Source: Herminiimonas contaminans
Lineage (GTDB): Bacteria > Pseudomonadota > Gammaproteobacteria > Burkholderiales > Burkholderiaceae_D
Assembly: GCF_015645465.1 (NCBI RefSeq)
Contig: NZ_JADOEL010000004.1
Location: 226,231 to 290,230, forward strand
Direction of reading: 5' to 3'
DNA: 64,000 nt
Under the pieces are notes generated by a model. That model was not told the DNA's origin. It saw only the letters and a list, made by a program, of their open reading frames with translations, and made no database searches. The stretch's first letter is position 1, and each line of letters starts with the position of its first letter. A program made the translations under genes and the position numbers. Shown here piece after piece: positions 17,647 through 26,752 of the stretch.

Positions 17647-18537
17647 TTACTGTAACAGTGCCAGCCATAGCGGCAGTGTCGCCATCGAAATCAGGGTGCC
17701 GGCAGAAATCAGGAAAGCCACAAACGGGCCATTGCCCCCCATGCGTACCGCCAGTACATAGGCGCTGGATGCAGTCGGCAGTGCGGCAAACATCACCACC
17801 ATTTGCAAATGCGCGGTTGACAGGCCCAGCCAGAGGCCGAGACCGTAGGTGACTAGCGGCACGATCAGCAATTTGACGATGATGAAGTAAGCGGCGATGC
17901 CTTTGGATGCATGCAAACCGGTCAGGCGCAGACCGGCACCGACCATAATCAGGCCCAGTGCGATCGATGCATTGCCGAGACGTGACAGGAAAGCGCCCGC
18001 CAGTTCCGGCACATGGAAGCCGAGCAGGTTGAAGGCGACGCCGCCCACGGTGGCCATCAGCAGCGGGTTCTTCAGCAATTCGAATATCAGCCCACCCTTA
18101 TTCTTCACCAGCGCGTGGACCGCCGCCATATTGCACAAGGGGACCGCAAAGCCGATTACCAGGCCCATCAGCGAAGTACCTTCGGCGCCGCCGAGACGGC
18201 TGGCGATTGCCAGTGCGATATAGGAATTGAAGCGGAATGCCGTTTGCACACCGGATTCGAACACCATGGGTTCGGATTTGAACAGCGGTTTGGCCAGCCA
18301 GCCAAAGACGATGCCGGTGACGCAGGCGGCGATCGCGACTTGCAGGAACTGGCCGGTAGCGGCGAAGTTGATCGGAGAACGTGCGCAGGAGTAGAACAGC
18401 AGTGCCGGGAACAGCACGTAGTAAATCAGTTTCTCCATCCCTATCCAGAATTCGGCGTGCCATTTGGTCACGCGGAACAGAACTGCGCCGAACAGGATCA
18501 GCATGAAGTCGGGCAGCAGGATATTGACGATATGCAT
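17647..18537 (-). CDS. AEC-family (auxin efflux carrier) transporter
   Basis: A 296-residue membrane protein with about ten helices in two inverted halves. It shows the family features PDFMLILFGAVLFRVTKW at the start, ATVGGVAFNLLG in the middle and PTASSAYVLAVRMGGNG near the end. Bacterial members often carry malonate, malate or other carboxylates. It lies just after the response-regulator gene and near tctCBA, so a carboxylate cargo is plausible but unproven. Confidence 0.82.
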   Translation of the reverse strand: MHIVNILLPDFMLILFGAVLFRVTKWHAEFWIGMEKLIYYVLFPALLFYSCARSPINFAATGQFLQVAIAACVTGIVFGWLAKPLFKSEPMVFESGVQTAFRFNSYIALAIASRLGGAEGTSLMGLVIGFAVPLCNMAAVHALVKNKGGLIFELLKNPLLMATVGGVAFNLLGFHVPELAGAFLSRLGNASIALGLIMVGAGLRLTGLHASKGIAAYFIIVKLLIVPLVTYGLGLWLGLSTAHLQMVVMFAALPTASSAYVLAVRMGGNGPFVAFLISAGTLISMATLPLWLALLQ

Positions 18538-18628
18538 GACGATCAGCGCCGGGCGCCGGAGTGGAGTAACAGTTCAGGAAAACGTCAGGGTTACCGGGGT
18601 ACGATGCGCGCCCCGGTATGGTGTGATT

Positions 18629-19222
18629 TTACTTTAAGAGGCGTGCCAGTTCGACCGCGGTCTTTACATTCATCTTGTCGAAGATGTGAGCGCGGTGTAC
18701 TTCGACCGTACGCATGCTGATGCCCAGTTTGTCGGCAATGACTTTATTCATCTTGCCTTCGAGGATCAGGTCCAGCACTTCGCGTTCACGACCCGACAAT
18801 GCTGCCAGACGGGTGTGGATGGCAACGCTGGCTGACGCATGTTCGGAGGAGGCGAGTGCTTCCTGGATACGATCCATCAGCTTGTTGTCATTGAATGGCT
18901 TTTCAAAGAAATCGAAAGCACCGCGCTTCAAAGTGTCGACCGCCATCGGCACGTCACCGTGACCGGTCAGGAAAATAACCGGGAACGTCTGTGTCAGGCC
19001 GCGTGTGGTCAGCAAGTCAAACAAGGCGACGCCGCTGACTTCCGGCATACGCACATCCAGCAGGATGCATTGTCCTTGCGGGCTGGTGGCGCGGGTCATG
19101 TTATCCAGTGTGGCGAGGAAAGCCTTGCCGCTGTCATAGGCGGCGGCCGGGATGCCGCGCGACTTGGCCAGCCACATCAGCGAGTCGCGGATTACTTCTT
19201 CATCGTCAATAATGTGCAGCAT
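18629..19222 (-). CDS. FixJ/TtrR-type response regulator
   Basis: A 197-residue two-domain regulator. The receiver domain has the acidic pair (IIDDEE), phospho-acceptor Asp in CILLDVRMPEVSG, and conserved Thr and Lys in FLTGHGD and FFEKPFND. The LuxR-type HTH (about 135-195) reads LSGREREVLDLILEGKMNKVIADKLGISMRTVEVH. It has no AAA domain, so it does not work through sigma-54. It lies 100 bases after its histidine kinase on the same strand. Confidence 0.92.
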   Translation of the reverse strand: MLHIIDDEEVIRDSLMWLAKSRGIPAAAYDSGKAFLATLDNMTRATSPQGQCILLDVRMPEVSGVALFDLLTTRGLTQTFPVIFLTGHGDVPMAVDTLKRGAFDFFEKPFNDNKLMDRIQEALASSEHASASVAIHTRLAALSGREREVLDLILEGKMNKVIADKLGISMRTVEVHRAHIFDKMNVKTAVELARLLK

Positions 19223-19278
19223 TAAATATCCTGTCGGTCTGCCGGGTGTTGCGTTGTATCTGAGTGATATCAGCTGTT

Positions 19279-19291
19279 ACATCGCTGATAT
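19279..19291. promoter_or_regulatory. Diverged copy of the 13-bp dyad seen before tctC
   Basis: Read on the minus strand it is ATATCAGCGATGT, 11 of 13 matches to the pattern RTATCAGTRATAY found twice upstream of tctC. It lies between the kinase and regulator genes, 57 bases upstream of the response-regulator start. It may be an autoregulatory site for the response regulator. Confidence 0.35.
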
Positions 19292-19322
19292 AAGTATCAA
19301 AAATATATCAAAAGGATGTTTT

Positions 19323-21359
19323 TTATCTCCGGTTTGCACGCATTGTCGTTTCGATCAAGCGATTTTGCAATGTCGGAAGTGAAAAACGGAAGATGGTGCC
19401 ACCGCCCGGATTGTCCGTATGCGTGAGTGTGCCACCGTGGAATTCTATTGCAGTACGACAAATACTCAAGCCCATACCCATACCGTCCGCCTTGGTCGAG
19501 AAGAACGGAGAATACAGGCGTTCCGCAACTTCCGGCGGGATACCGTGACCCTGGTCGCTGATCGAGACCACCACGTTCGGCGGGATCGCATCATCGACGG
19601 CTGCGGCTATACGCAGCACGCGTTTTTCCGGCGCGATGTTTTGCATGGATTCGATCGCGTTACGGGTCAGGTTGAGCAGCACTTGCTCCAGCAAGACGTG
19701 ATCGGCCAGCACGGACGGCAGGTTGTCCGGAATATCGATCTTGATGAAGACGAAGTATTTTTGCGCCTGCAGTTCGACCAGTGGTGCGACGTTATCGATT
19801 AACTCTTCGATAGTGACCGCAGTACGCATAGGCTCGCGTTTCTTCACGAAGGTGTGCACGCTGCGTATGATTTGCCCGGCGCGTTGCGCTTGCGCCTGTG
19901 CTTTTTCCAGTGCGTGCGTCAGCATATCGATATTGACGTCGGCTTCCTTCGATTTGTCTCGTTCCAGCATATTCAGCGCACCGGTGGTGTAGCTCGAGAT
20001 TGCTGCCAGCGGCTGGTTCAGCTCATGCGCGAGGGTAGAGGCAATCTCACCCATAGTGGCCAGGCGTGCGCTGGCTTGCAGTTTTTCTTCCTGCTGGCGG
20101 TTCAGGTCTTCGACCCGTTTGCGATCTGAGATATCGAGGATGGAACCCATCCAGCCGGTTTGCGCGCCGGTGTTATCGACCAGCGGTGATTCAAAAATCA
20201 GTACCGGTATCCGGCGTCCGTCCGAATGCTGGAAGATGGTTTCAAAGCCTTGCGGGTTGGCTGTGCCTGCCGCGACTTGTGAGAAGTGACGCTGATATTC
20301 AGTGCGGGCTTCCGGAGCCCAGTAAGGCATGGGCGGCAGGTGGCCGACGATTTCTTCGGCGGGCATGCCGACCATTTGCGAGAACGCCGGATTCACATAA
20401 GTTACGCGCCCCTCCAGGTCGCGCGCGCGCAGACCGGTGATCAGTGAATTTTCCATCGCGGTACGGAAGGCGATCTGTTCGCGCAACGCGGTTTCCGCGG
20501 CCAGCCGTCGATTAATATCGCGCCACAGTGCGATCAAGCTCCAGGCCAGACCCAGCGAGAGCAGGATGACGGTATCGACCAGCAAACTAGGCAGCAGCTT
20601 GGGCGCGCTCTTGATACTGTTGGTGCTGAGTTTGAGCGAGAGACCGGCCAGGTTGAGTGCGCGTCGGTGTGTATAAACACCGCGACCGGCACCGCCGGAT
20701 GCACGTTTGTGGATGATGACGTCGTTAATATCAGTCAGGGCAATCTCGTTGTCCTGGGCAAACCACCACGGCACCATATCGTCCAGGATGCTGGAGGCGA
20801 GATAGCTGGCGATGATGCTGCCGATATATTTGTTACCAACAAAAAGCGGCACGTGATAGTCGATCATCACCGGACCACTGATATCGGTGGCTGGCTGGCT
20901 GTAGAGTGGGGTGCGGGTCGTGCGTGCGCGTTCGTACGCGCGCTTCGAAGGTGCCGACAGCTCATTCAGGCTGATCAGCGTTTCATCGGTCGAGGTCAGC
21001 AACTTGCCATCTGCATCGAGCTGGATGATGCGATGGATTTCGTGATTGTTGCGGATCAGCCCTTCCATCCGGTCCAGCAGACGCTTGCCGACCAGATAGC
21101 CGGATACAATCTCGGAACCCATCAGGCCCAGGCTTTCTTCGTTGCGTTGCAGCTGGAAGCGTATGGTTTGCTCGACCCACAGGGAGTCAGCGATCAGTTG
21201 TTCCTGGCGTTCGGCGGCTTCCTGCTGCTTCTCATGCAGCGGCAGCCAGATCAGCGTAGTCAGGAACAGCAGCGCCAGGAATAATGGAGCAAGCCAGCGC
21301 CACGCCTGTTTGCGACTTGGAAAACCGAAGCTTGGTGAGCGGGTTTGATTTGGTATCAT
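19323..21359 (-). CDS. PAS-domain membrane sensor histidine kinase (DctB/FixL style)
   Basis: A 678-residue kinase. TM1 is about residues 20-40 and TM2 about 262-285, enclosing a periplasmic sensing domain of roughly 220 residues. A PAS/PAC domain follows (about 300-415, with YVNPAFSQMVGMPAEEI and GWMGSILDISDRK). The phospho-acceptor His is in LAHELNQPLAAISSYT, and the ATPase domain has NLTRNAIES, DQGHGIPPE and GMGMGLSICRTAIE. The H-box and overall plan match kinases that sense carboxylates. It is divergent from a DctP gene and upstream of the response regulator. Confidence 0.92.
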   Translation of the reverse strand: MIPNQTRSPSFGFPSRKQAWRWLAPLFLALLFLTTLIWLPLHEKQQEAAERQEQLIADSLWVEQTIRFQLQRNEESLGLMGSEIVSGYLVGKRLLDRMEGLIRNNHEIHRIIQLDADGKLLTSTDETLISLNELSAPSKRAYERARTTRTPLYSQPATDISGPVMIDYHVPLFVGNKYIGSIIASYLASSILDDMVPWWFAQDNEIALTDINDVIIHKRASGGAGRGVYTHRRALNLAGLSLKLSTNSIKSAPKLLPSLLVDTVILLSLGLAWSLIALWRDINRRLAAETALREQIAFRTAMENSLITGLRARDLEGRVTYVNPAFSQMVGMPAEEIVGHLPPMPYWAPEARTEYQRHFSQVAAGTANPQGFETIFQHSDGRRIPVLIFESPLVDNTGAQTGWMGSILDISDRKRVEDLNRQQEEKLQASARLATMGEIASTLAHELNQPLAAISSYTTGALNMLERDKSKEADVNIDMLTHALEKAQAQAQRAGQIIRSVHTFVKKREPMRTAVTIEELIDNVAPLVELQAQKYFVFIKIDIPDNLPSVLADHVLLEQVLLNLTRNAIESMQNIAPEKRVLRIAAAVDDAIPPNVVVSISDQGHGIPPEVAERLYSPFFSTKADGMGMGLSICRTAIEFHGGTLTHTDNPGGGTIFRFSLPTLQNRLIETTMRANRR

Positions 21360-21612
21360 AAATAACTAAATAAAAAACCGACCATACTATTTACATAAAA
21401 AGCGCTGATTAAATAGAACATATTGCGCTGGTATAGTTGGTGCCGATTTTTTGTGGTTCTTACAGCATTACATTCAAATTAAAAAATGCTGGTGTATTGC
21501 GAGAGCGCGCAGAGCTCATTTATCGAGGCGCAGGATGTGGTTAACCACAGTTGTGACGCCTACAGTGACTGCGCATAGTATCAACCCGAAATTGAGATTT
21601 CCTGGTCGTGCG

Positions 21613-22632
21613 ATGAAATTAGCAACAAAACTGCATCTGTTTATGCTCGGTTTGGCATTATCGCTGACCAGCGTAATTGTATCCGCGCAAACGACCACTG
21701 TAATTAAATTCAGTCACGTTTCTCCGGCCGACAGCCCGAAAGGCAAGGCTGCGCTGCGTTTCAAGGAATTAGTGGAGCGTAATAGCCAGCGCCGTATCCG
21801 GGTCGATGTCTATCCAAATAACCTGCTCTATAAAGAAACCGATGAACTGGAAGCGCTGCAATTGGGTGCAGTGCAGATGCTGGCGCCGTCACTGGCCAAG
21901 CTGGCCCAGTTCGGGGTGCAGGATTTCGAAGTATTTGATTTGCCGTTCGCCTTTACTGACAAGGAATCAGTAACGCGTGTGACCGAAGGCCCGATCGGCA
22001 AGACCCTGCTGCGCAAGCTGGATTCCAAAGGCATGGTCGGCCTCGCCTACTGGAATAACGGTTTCAAGATCATGTCCGGCAATAAGCGCCTGCGCGTACC
22101 GTCTGATTTCTCCGGACTGGCGATGCGTATCCACTCTTCCAAAGTACTGTCATGGCAGATGGAGTCACTCGGTGCGATTCCATTGATACTGGATGCATAT
22201 GAAGTCTACCCGGCCTTGCAAGGTGGTGTGGTTGACGGTGCAGAAACCTCACCTGTTAACTTTTACGCAAGAAAATGGTACGAGGTACAGAGCAATGTGA
22301 CGATTTCCAATCACGGCTATCTTGGTAGTGCGGTGGTGGTGAACAAGAAGTTCTGGGATGGCCTGCCTTCCGATTTGCGCAATACGATAGATCTCGCGAT
22401 GCGCGAAGCGACGGTGTATGGCAATAATCTGGCGGAAGAAGAAAACGCCGCAGCACTGCAGGCGATCAAGAAATTAAAGAAGGTCAAGGTTTATACACTG
22501 ACCGAACAGGAAACCGAAGCCTGGCGGCAGGCAATGCTGCCGGTACATAAACTGCTGGAAGGCCGGATCGGCAAAGCCATCGTTTATGGCGTCACACGCG
22601 ATGCTGACCAGCGCCGCAATAATCCACGTTAA
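21613..22632 (+). CDS. dctP: TRAP-type C4-dicarboxylate solute-binding protein DctP, without DctQM
   Basis: A 339-residue periplasmic binding protein. ATG 21613 starts a normal signal peptide (KLATKLHLFMLGLALSLTS, cut near VSAQ); the longer frame from 21451 does not. Core motifs are IKFSHVSPADSPKGKAALRFK, the Arg-containing GLAMRIHSSKVL that binds the carboxylate, and GVVDGAETSPVNFY. No dctQ or dctM permease genes are next to it; tctCBA follows instead. In several bacteria DctP also forms a sensing complex with a DctB-type kinase, and the kinase gene here is directly divergent, so a sensor role is attractive. Confidence 0.9.
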   Translation: MKLATKLHLFMLGLALSLTSVIVSAQTTTVIKFSHVSPADSPKGKAALRFKELVERNSQRRIRVDVYPNNLLYKETDELEALQLGAVQMLAPSLAKLAQFGVQDFEVFDLPFAFTDKESVTRVTEGPIGKTLLRKLDSKGMVGLAYWNNGFKIMSGNKRLRVPSDFSGLAMRIHSSKVLSWQMESLGAIPLILDAYEVYPALQGGVVDGAETSPVNFYARKWYEVQSNVTISNHGYLGSAVVVNKKFWDGLPSDLRNTIDLAMREATVYGNNLAEEENAAALQAIKKLKKVKVYTLTEQETEAWRQAMLPVHKLLEGRIGKAIVYGVTRDADQRRNNPR

Positions 22633-23050
22633 ACACGTATCAGTAATACATAAGCGATATTAGTTAAGGCATTTAATATGATTATTTTTCATGTTGTGCC
22701 GGCGGAAATGTATCGATAATGTGAATTCTTGTTTCACCGCGCAGGTATATCAGTGATATGTACCATTACAGGTGTAAATTGCCACGAATCTTTCTTGCCG
22801 GTGGTCTACAAAATCGTTTAGTCTTGACCTCGCAAGTTTGGTGAAAGGTTCGGTAAGTATGATCAGCCCCCTTGGATTAATTTGGGTGCATATTGTCCTG
22901 AACTATTCAAACCGTTTCTTCGCTTCATATTAGGTGCATCAATATCCTCGTATCGCTTTATTTGCGATTTTGTTAGGATGAACAAACAGCTGGCCTTGAT
23001 TAGTCCGGTTGTAGTTTTTCCAATAATTATTAAATCAGGAGACACGTCAC
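22633..23050 (+). promoter_or_regulatory. 418-base gap before tctC with two 13-bp palindromes
   Basis: No gene is credible here. Two copies of the palindrome RTATCAGTRATAY occur: GTATCAGTAATAC (22637-22649) and ATATCAGTGATAT (22747-22759), 110 bases apart. They are candidate response-regulator sites. AATCAGGAGACACGTCAC before 23051 supplies the tctC ribosome site. No convincing sigma-54 element was found. Confidence 0.45.
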
Positions 23051-24028
23051 ATGAAACATAAATTTCTGAAATCGGTTGCTGGCCTGGCTATGTTCGCAAG
23101 CGCATTTGCCTATGCCCAAACACCTTACCCAACCAAGCCGATCACCATGATCGTGCCGTTTGCTGCGGGTGGTCCGACCGATACAGTGGCGCGTCTGGTT
23201 GCGCAATCGATGGGCAACACACTGAAACAAACCGTACTGGTTGAAAACGTCGGCGGCGCTGGCGGCACCATCGGTGCAGCACGCGTTGCGAAATCCGCAC
23301 CTGACGGCTATACCCTGTTCCTGCACCACATCGGTCAATCGACAGCACCTTCGCTGTATCGCAAACTGAGCTACAACGCGATCGATGATTTCGAGCCTAT
23401 CGGCCTGATCACCGACGTGCCTATGACTTTCATCGCACGTGGCGACTTCCCTGCAAAAGACCTGAAAGAATTGCTGGCCTACGTTAAAGCCAACAAATCC
23501 AAAGTAACTTACGCCAATGCCGGCGTTGGTTCGGCTTCCCATCTGTGCGGTATGTTGTTCATGACAGCTATCGACACCGAACTGACTACTGTGCCTTACA
23601 AAGGTACCGGTCCTGCAATGAACGATTTGCTCGGCGGTCAGGTTGATTTCATGTGCGATCAAACCACCAACACCACCAGCCAGATCAAAGGCGGCAAAAT
23701 CAAGGCTTACGCTGTCACCACCAAAACACGCGTACCTTCGTTGCCTAACCTGCCAACCATGAACGAAGCTGGCTTGCCAGGCTTTGAAGTTGCCGTGTGG
23801 CATGGTCTGTATGCTCCTAAGAGCACACCAAAACCTATCATCGACAAACTGGAACACGCTTTGCAAGTCGCTTTGAAAGATCCGACCGTCAAGCAACGTT
23901 TTGCTGATCTGGGTACCGAGCCGGTTGCAGAAAACCGCGCAACACCAGAAGCACTGCGTGCACACCTGAAAGCGGAAATCGCCAAGTGGGCACCAATTAT
24001 CAAGAAAGCCGGCGTCTACGCTGACTGA
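23051..24028 (+). CDS. tctC: Tripartite tricarboxylate transporter binding protein TctC (Bug family)
   Basis: A 325-residue Bug-type periplasmic protein, a family greatly expanded in Burkholderiales. A Sec signal is cut after AYAQ. The family start YPTKPITMIVPFAAGGPTDTVAR is clear, as are GGTIGAARVAKSAPDGYT and LPNLPTMNEAGLPGFEV. It delivers a carboxylate to the TctAB permease encoded downstream. Codon use near the start looks highly expressed. A hairpin follows the stop. Confidence 0.93.
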   Translation: MKHKFLKSVAGLAMFASAFAYAQTPYPTKPITMIVPFAAGGPTDTVARLVAQSMGNTLKQTVLVENVGGAGGTIGAARVAKSAPDGYTLFLHHIGQSTAPSLYRKLSYNAIDDFEPIGLITDVPMTFIARGDFPAKDLKELLAYVKANKSKVTYANAGVGSASHLCGMLFMTAIDTELTTVPYKGTGPAMNDLLGGQVDFMCDQTTNTTSQIKGGKIKAYAVTTKTRVPSLPNLPTMNEAGLPGFEVAVWHGLYAPKSTPKPIIDKLEHALQVALKDPTVKQRFADLGTEPVAENRATPEALRAHLKAEIAKWAPIIKKAGVYAD

Positions 24029-24050
24029 TCACTCCATGCAGTAAATTTAA

Positions 24051-24086
24051 AAATGACGAGATACGCGCAGGTGTATCTCGTCATTT
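24051..24086 (+). promoter_or_regulatory. Strong hairpin between tctC and tctB
   Basis: The arms AAATGACGAGATAC and GTATCTCGTCATTT are perfectly complementary (14 bp) with an 8-base loop. No T-run follows. Such elements commonly protect the mRNA of the abundant binding protein and lower permease expression. Confidence 0.6.
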
Positions 24087-24207
24087 CAGTAAGTGGCCCG
24101 GTAAAATCGCACCCACCGGGACACGGCAGTACAGAAAGTTTTTTGTTCGACGTTTGATGTTTGTTATTCAACGTTGAGCCATCTGGTTTTTAGAGAAGGG
24201 GAGCAAC

Positions 24208-24669
24208 TTGTTATCATTCATTCGACATCCCAAGGACTTTTGGACTGGGGTTATTTTTATCTGTATCGGTCTGGCCGCCGTCATCATCGGCCGCGATTAC
24301 ACGATGGGTACGGCCGGCAAAATGGGTCCTGCTTATTTCCCTACCATCCTCGGTGGCCTGCTGTCCCTGATCGGTCTGGCTGCCATGGTGCGTTCATTCT
24401 TCCGTGACGGCGAGCCGATCGGGAAGTTTGCCGTCAAAGAAACGATTCTGATCCTGACCGGCGTTCTGCTGTTCGGTTTTCTGGTACGTGGTGCGGGTCT
24501 GGTGGTTGCTGTATTTGCGATCATCATGTTCAGCGCATACGCCAGTTCAAAATTCAAATGGGTACCGGCGATCTTGCTGGCCACAGGTGCTGCCGTTTTC
24601 TCGGTAGTGGTTTTCGTCCAATTGCTCGGCTTGCCGATTGCGATTATTGGCCCATGGTTCGGCGGTTAA
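24208..24669 (+). CDS. tctB: Tripartite tricarboxylate transporter small permease TctB
   Basis: A 153-residue membrane protein with four helices. It starts with TTG at 24208, preceded by AAGGGGAGCAAC, a strong ribosome site. Family features are FIRHPKDFWTGVIFICIGLAAVIIG and the GTAGKMGPAYFPTILG loop. It lies 12 bases before tctA. Confidence 0.9.
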   Translation: MLSFIRHPKDFWTGVIFICIGLAAVIIGRDYTMGTAGKMGPAYFPTILGGLLSLIGLAAMVRSFFRDGEPIGKFAVKETILILTGVLLFGFLVRGAGLVVAVFAIIMFSAYASSKFKWVPAILLATGAAVFSVVVFVQLLGLPIAIIGPWFGG

Positions 24670-24681
24670 AAGGGTACTCAC

Positions 24682-26184
24682 ATGGAATTATTTGCTAATT
24701 TGGCGCTAGGTTTTGACACGGCAATGTCCTTGCAGAATCTGGCGTACTGTCTGGCCGGGGTATTCCTCGGTACTGCCGTCGGCGTGTTGCCAGGTCTGGG
24801 CCCTGTGGCCACGATCGCGATGCTGTTGCCGGCGACTTTTGCTTTGCCTCCGATTTCCGCTCTGATCATGCTGGCCGGTATTTACTACGGCGCCCAGTAC
24901 GGCGGCTCCACTACCGCGATTCTGGTCAACCTGCCCGGGGAGTCATCCTCGGTGGTGACCGCGATCGATGGTTACCAGATGGCGCGTAACGGGCGAGCGG
25001 GTAAGGCGCTGGCTACTGCGGCTATCGGCTCCTTCTTTGCCGGTACTGTGGCAACCATCCTGCTGGCATTGTTTGCACCGCCACTGGCTGACCTCGCATT
25101 GAAATTCGGTCCTGCCGAATACTTCTCGCTGATGGTGCTGGGTCTGGTTGCTTCCGTCGTTCTGGCCAGCGGTTCGCTGCTCAATGCGATCGGTATGGTG
25201 ATCCTGGGTCTGTTGTTGGGCCTGGTCGGTTCCGACGTTAACTCGGGTGCGGCGCGTTATACCTTCGACTTGCCTGAGCTGGCCGACGGTATCAACTTCG
25301 TCATCGTGGCGATGGGTATGTTCGGTATCGGTGAAATTATCCGCAACCTCGAACATGAAGAAACCCGTTCGCTGCTGATGAAGAAGGTTTCCGGCCTGAT
25401 GCTGACCAAGGATGACTTCAAACGCATCATCGCTCCTGTCCTGCGTGGTACGGCACTCGGCTCGGCGCTGGGTATCCTGCCAGGCGGCGGCGCGATGCTG
25501 GCATCGTTTGCGGCGTATTCGATCGAGAAAAAAGTATCGAAGAACTCGGCAGAATTCGGCAAGGGTGCAATCGAAGGTGTGGCAGCTCCTGAATCGGCCA
25601 ACAACGCCGGTGCGCAGACTTCGTTCATTCCTATGCTGACTTTGGGTATCCCGTCGAATCCGGTGATGGCGCTGATGATAGGTGCGATGATCATTCAGGG
25701 TATCCAGCCAGGTCCTGCAGTGATGACCGAGCAACCAACCCTGTTCTGGGGTCTGATTGCTTCGATGTGGATCGGTAACTTCTTCCTCATCGTGCTGAAC
25801 CTGCCGATGATCGGTTTGTGGGTACGCATGATTACCGTGCCTTACCACCATCTGTTCCCGGCGATTCTGCTGTTCTGCGCGATCGGTGTCTTCAGCTTGA
25901 ACAACAGCGACTTTGATATTTACCTGATGGCCCTGTTTGGCCTGTTTGGTTATATCTGCGCCAAGCTGGATGCAGAACCTGCACCTATGCTGCTGGGCTT
26001 CATTATCGGACCGATGATGGAAGAATACCTGCGTCGTGCATTGCTGCTGTCGCGCAGCGATCCGATGGTGTTTATCCAGCGTCCGATCAGCGCCACCATG
26101 CTGGCAGTTGCCGTATTGGCGATGGCAGTGGTGTTGATGCCTGCATTGCGCAAGAAACGCGAAGAAGCATTCAAGGAAGACTAA
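24682..26184 (+). CDS. tctA: Tripartite tricarboxylate transporter large permease TctA
   Basis: A 500-residue permease with about twelve helices. Signature segments are [20 protein letters not shown] near the start, [19 protein letters not shown], and the repeat-related [17 protein letters not shown] and [15 protein letters not shown]. With TctB and TctC it takes up citrate-like carboxylates using a cation gradient. The exact substrate cannot be read from sequence. A terminator follows. Confidence 0.95.
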   Translation: MELFANLALGFDTAMSLQNLAYCLAGVFLGTAVGVLPGLGPVATIAMLLPATFALPPISALIMLAGIYYGAQYGGSTTAILVNLPGESSSVVTAIDGYQMARNGRAGKALATAAIGSFFAGTVATILLALFAPPLADLALKFGPAEYFSLMVLGLVASVVLASGSLLNAIGMVILGLLLGLVGSDVNSGAARYTFDLPELADGINFVIVAMGMFGIGEIIRNLEHEETRSLLMKKVSGLMLTKDDFKRIIAPVLRGTALGSALGILPGGGAMLASFAAYSIEKKVSKNSAEFGKGAIEGVAAPESANNAGAQTSFIPMLTLGIPSNPVMALMIGAMIIQGIQPGPAVMTEQPTLFWGLIASMWIGNFFLIVLNLPMIGLWVRMITVPYHHLFPAILLFCAIGVFSLNNSDFDIYLMALFGLFGYICAKLDAEPAPMLLGFIIGPMMEEYLRRALLLSRSDPMVFIQRPISATMLAVAVLAMAVVLMPALRKKREEAFKED

Positions 26185-26294
26185 TAACACGGCCACTGCC
26201 TGTCACAGGCAGCAGGCCGGTGAGTCGAGGAGACCTGTGTTACACGAAGCTATTGAGGTCAGTTATTCATAGCCGGTAATGCAGAGAAAAATTC

Positions 26295-26321
26295 AGGGCG
26301 CATCGTCAGATGCGCCCTTTT
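26295..26321 (+). terminator. Terminator after tctA
   Basis: GGGCGCATC and GATGCGCCC pair around GTCA, followed by TTTTT. The stem is identical to that of the terminator at 26684-26710. Confidence 0.9.
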
Positions 26322-26472
26322 TATTTGGCTGGAGGCAGGTGCATGTCAGCCAGATGCCTACAATAAGTAGCGAAATTCTGTCAAAAATATTATTGCGGAT
26401 GTTGCGGAAAACGTTGTTAAAAAACATACCATTTGCAGTTTTCCTCGGCTATGATCCGTTTCAGATGAGTGC

Positions 26473-26501
26473 TTGATTTCTGTGGGATAGCTTCCTATAA
26501 T
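26473..26501 (+). promoter_or_regulatory. Sigma-70 promoter with no following gene
   Basis: TTGATT (26473-26478), 17 bases, then TATAAT (26496-26501): close to consensus with ideal spacing. The first ORF start is 250 bases away, beyond a terminator. Confidence 0.7.
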
Positions 26502-26507
26502 CACCCC

Positions 26508-26710
26508 ACTTTGGTGCAAGGCTCGGCCGGCACCAGCTCAGTAGGCAGTACAGGATAGTCAGGATATATAGCAGGAGACAGATACACACACGGCATCGAT
26601 GCCGGATAGTAGGGGAGACCTGTATCAATAAAAGCGGCGATAGCTGATGCTATACGCGGCAAGGGTACAGTAGAGGTATTTGAGGGCGCATCGCGAGATG
26701 CGCCTTTTTT
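26508..26710 (+). ncRNA. Candidate small RNA of about 200 nt
   Basis: The stretch runs from just after a near-consensus promoter to an intrinsic terminator (GGGCGCATC-GCGA-GATGCGCC-TTTTTT, 26684-26710) and carries no credible ORF. It can form internal hairpins, such as the self-complementary GGCATCGATGCC near 26597 and GCGATAGC-TGAT-GCTATACGC near 26640. I do not recognise the family; it does not look like tmRNA or RNase P RNA. Expression is untested. Confidence 0.5.
26684..26710 (+). terminator. Terminator ending the candidate small RNA
   Basis: GGGCGCATC and GATGCGCC pair around GCGA, followed by TTTTTT. It repeats the tctA terminator stem 389 bases upstream. Confidence 0.85.
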
Positions 26711-26752
26711 GTTTTATGCTTAGGCTCTTGAGTTTTTATCCCATCCGTCGCC

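Noticed and set aside
22633..23050. Sigma-54 promoter for tctC
   Set aside because: No GG-N10-GC element of the TGGC/TTGC type was found, and the local response regulator lacks an AAA domain.
26279..26476. A 65-residue frame after tctA
   Set aside because: It runs through the tctA terminator and has no ribosome site; composition is not protein-like.
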